Shown here in pieces: positions 6,004 through 6,059 of a stretch of 6,059 nucleotides of DNA. Origin of the DNA: Ghiorsea sp. GTDB taxonomy: Bacteria; Pseudomonadota; Zetaproteobacteria; Mariprofundales; Mariprofundaceae. Position numbers and translations under genes: made by a program. The stretch spans positions 1-6,059 of the forward strand of contig JAUZQX010000049.1 of NCBI GenBank assembly GCA_030950765.1, given 5' to 3'. The notes beneath the pieces were generated by a model that did no database searches, had not been told where the DNA came from, and saw only the letters and a program-made list of their open reading frames with translations. How positions within the stretch are numbered: position 1 is the stretch's first letter; every line of letters begins with the position of its first letter.

Positions 6004-6059
6004 AATACTTACAAGCTTGGTTGTTTTATGGGTTATACACAGTTTTAACCATTATTATT
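6000..6059 (+). CDS. N-terminus of a membrane protein, possibly PlsC-type acyltransferase (3' truncated)
   Basis: Twenty codons are visible, starting MKYLQAWLFYG and continuing with a hydrophobic stretch (LYTVLTIII) that looks like an N-terminal membrane segment or anchor. The ATG overlaps the gmhB stop as ATGA and has a good AAGGTG 6 bases upstream. In Pseudomonas and related bacteria gmhB is commonly followed by a 1-acyl-sn-glycerol-3-phosphate (lysophospholipid) acyltransferase that begins with just such a segment. That assignment therefore rests on context, not on any catalytic motif; the HX4D motif would lie beyond the window. Confidence 0.5.
   Translation, partial: MKYLQAWLFYGLYTVLTIII

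Overview
The window comes from a Gram-negative bacterium with moderate, slightly AT-leaning base composition (judged by eye). It carries a Bat (Bacteroides aerotolerance-type) membrane operon, a purine gene, a YrdC-fold gene, an LPS heptose phosphatase gene and the first codons of a membrane protein. All genes lie on the plus strand and are tightly packed. The fusion of BatB to BatC with its TPR module is the arrangement usual in Gammaproteobacteria and their relatives. GmhB implies an outer membrane with heptose-containing LPS. I cannot name the genus; a gammaproteobacterium or a zetaproteobacterium is an inference only.

Positions 1-4285 hold the Bat block. It contains the 3' three quarters of batA (a von Willebrand A domain with a C-terminal membrane anchor), then a batB-batC fusion (membrane segments, VWA domain, more membrane segments, TPR, a long Gln/Lys/Gly-rich linker and a conserved C-terminal motif). 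Last is batD (signal peptide, extracytoplasmic Ig-like domains, one membrane segment, cytoplasmic tail). The genes overlap by 4 and 7 bases, so they are almost certainly one translationally coupled operon. Its upstream members, typically a MoxR AAA+ ATPase and a DUF58 protein, would lie before position 1. The products probably form a membrane complex linked to envelope integrity or stress tolerance.

Positions 4286-4361 are the only clear break. This 76-base gap has a small AT-rich inverted repeat, a plausible sigma70 promoter and a good Shine-Dalgarno before the GTG start of purE. purE (4362-4835) is followed after 7 bases by a divergent TsaC/Sua5-like YrdC-domain gene (4843-5391). After a short AT-rich gap comes gmhB (5440-6003), which overlaps by 4 bases a gene that runs off the window. 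That gene starts with a hydrophobic N-terminus and, from typical gmhB neighbourhoods, may be a PlsC-type lysophospholipid acyltransferase.

I found no RNA gene, mobile element, CRISPR array or clearly new system. The points most worth a second look are the atypical YrdC protein, the probable loss of one metal-binding residue in the BatB VWA domain, and the repeat-rich linker of the BatB-BatC fusion.
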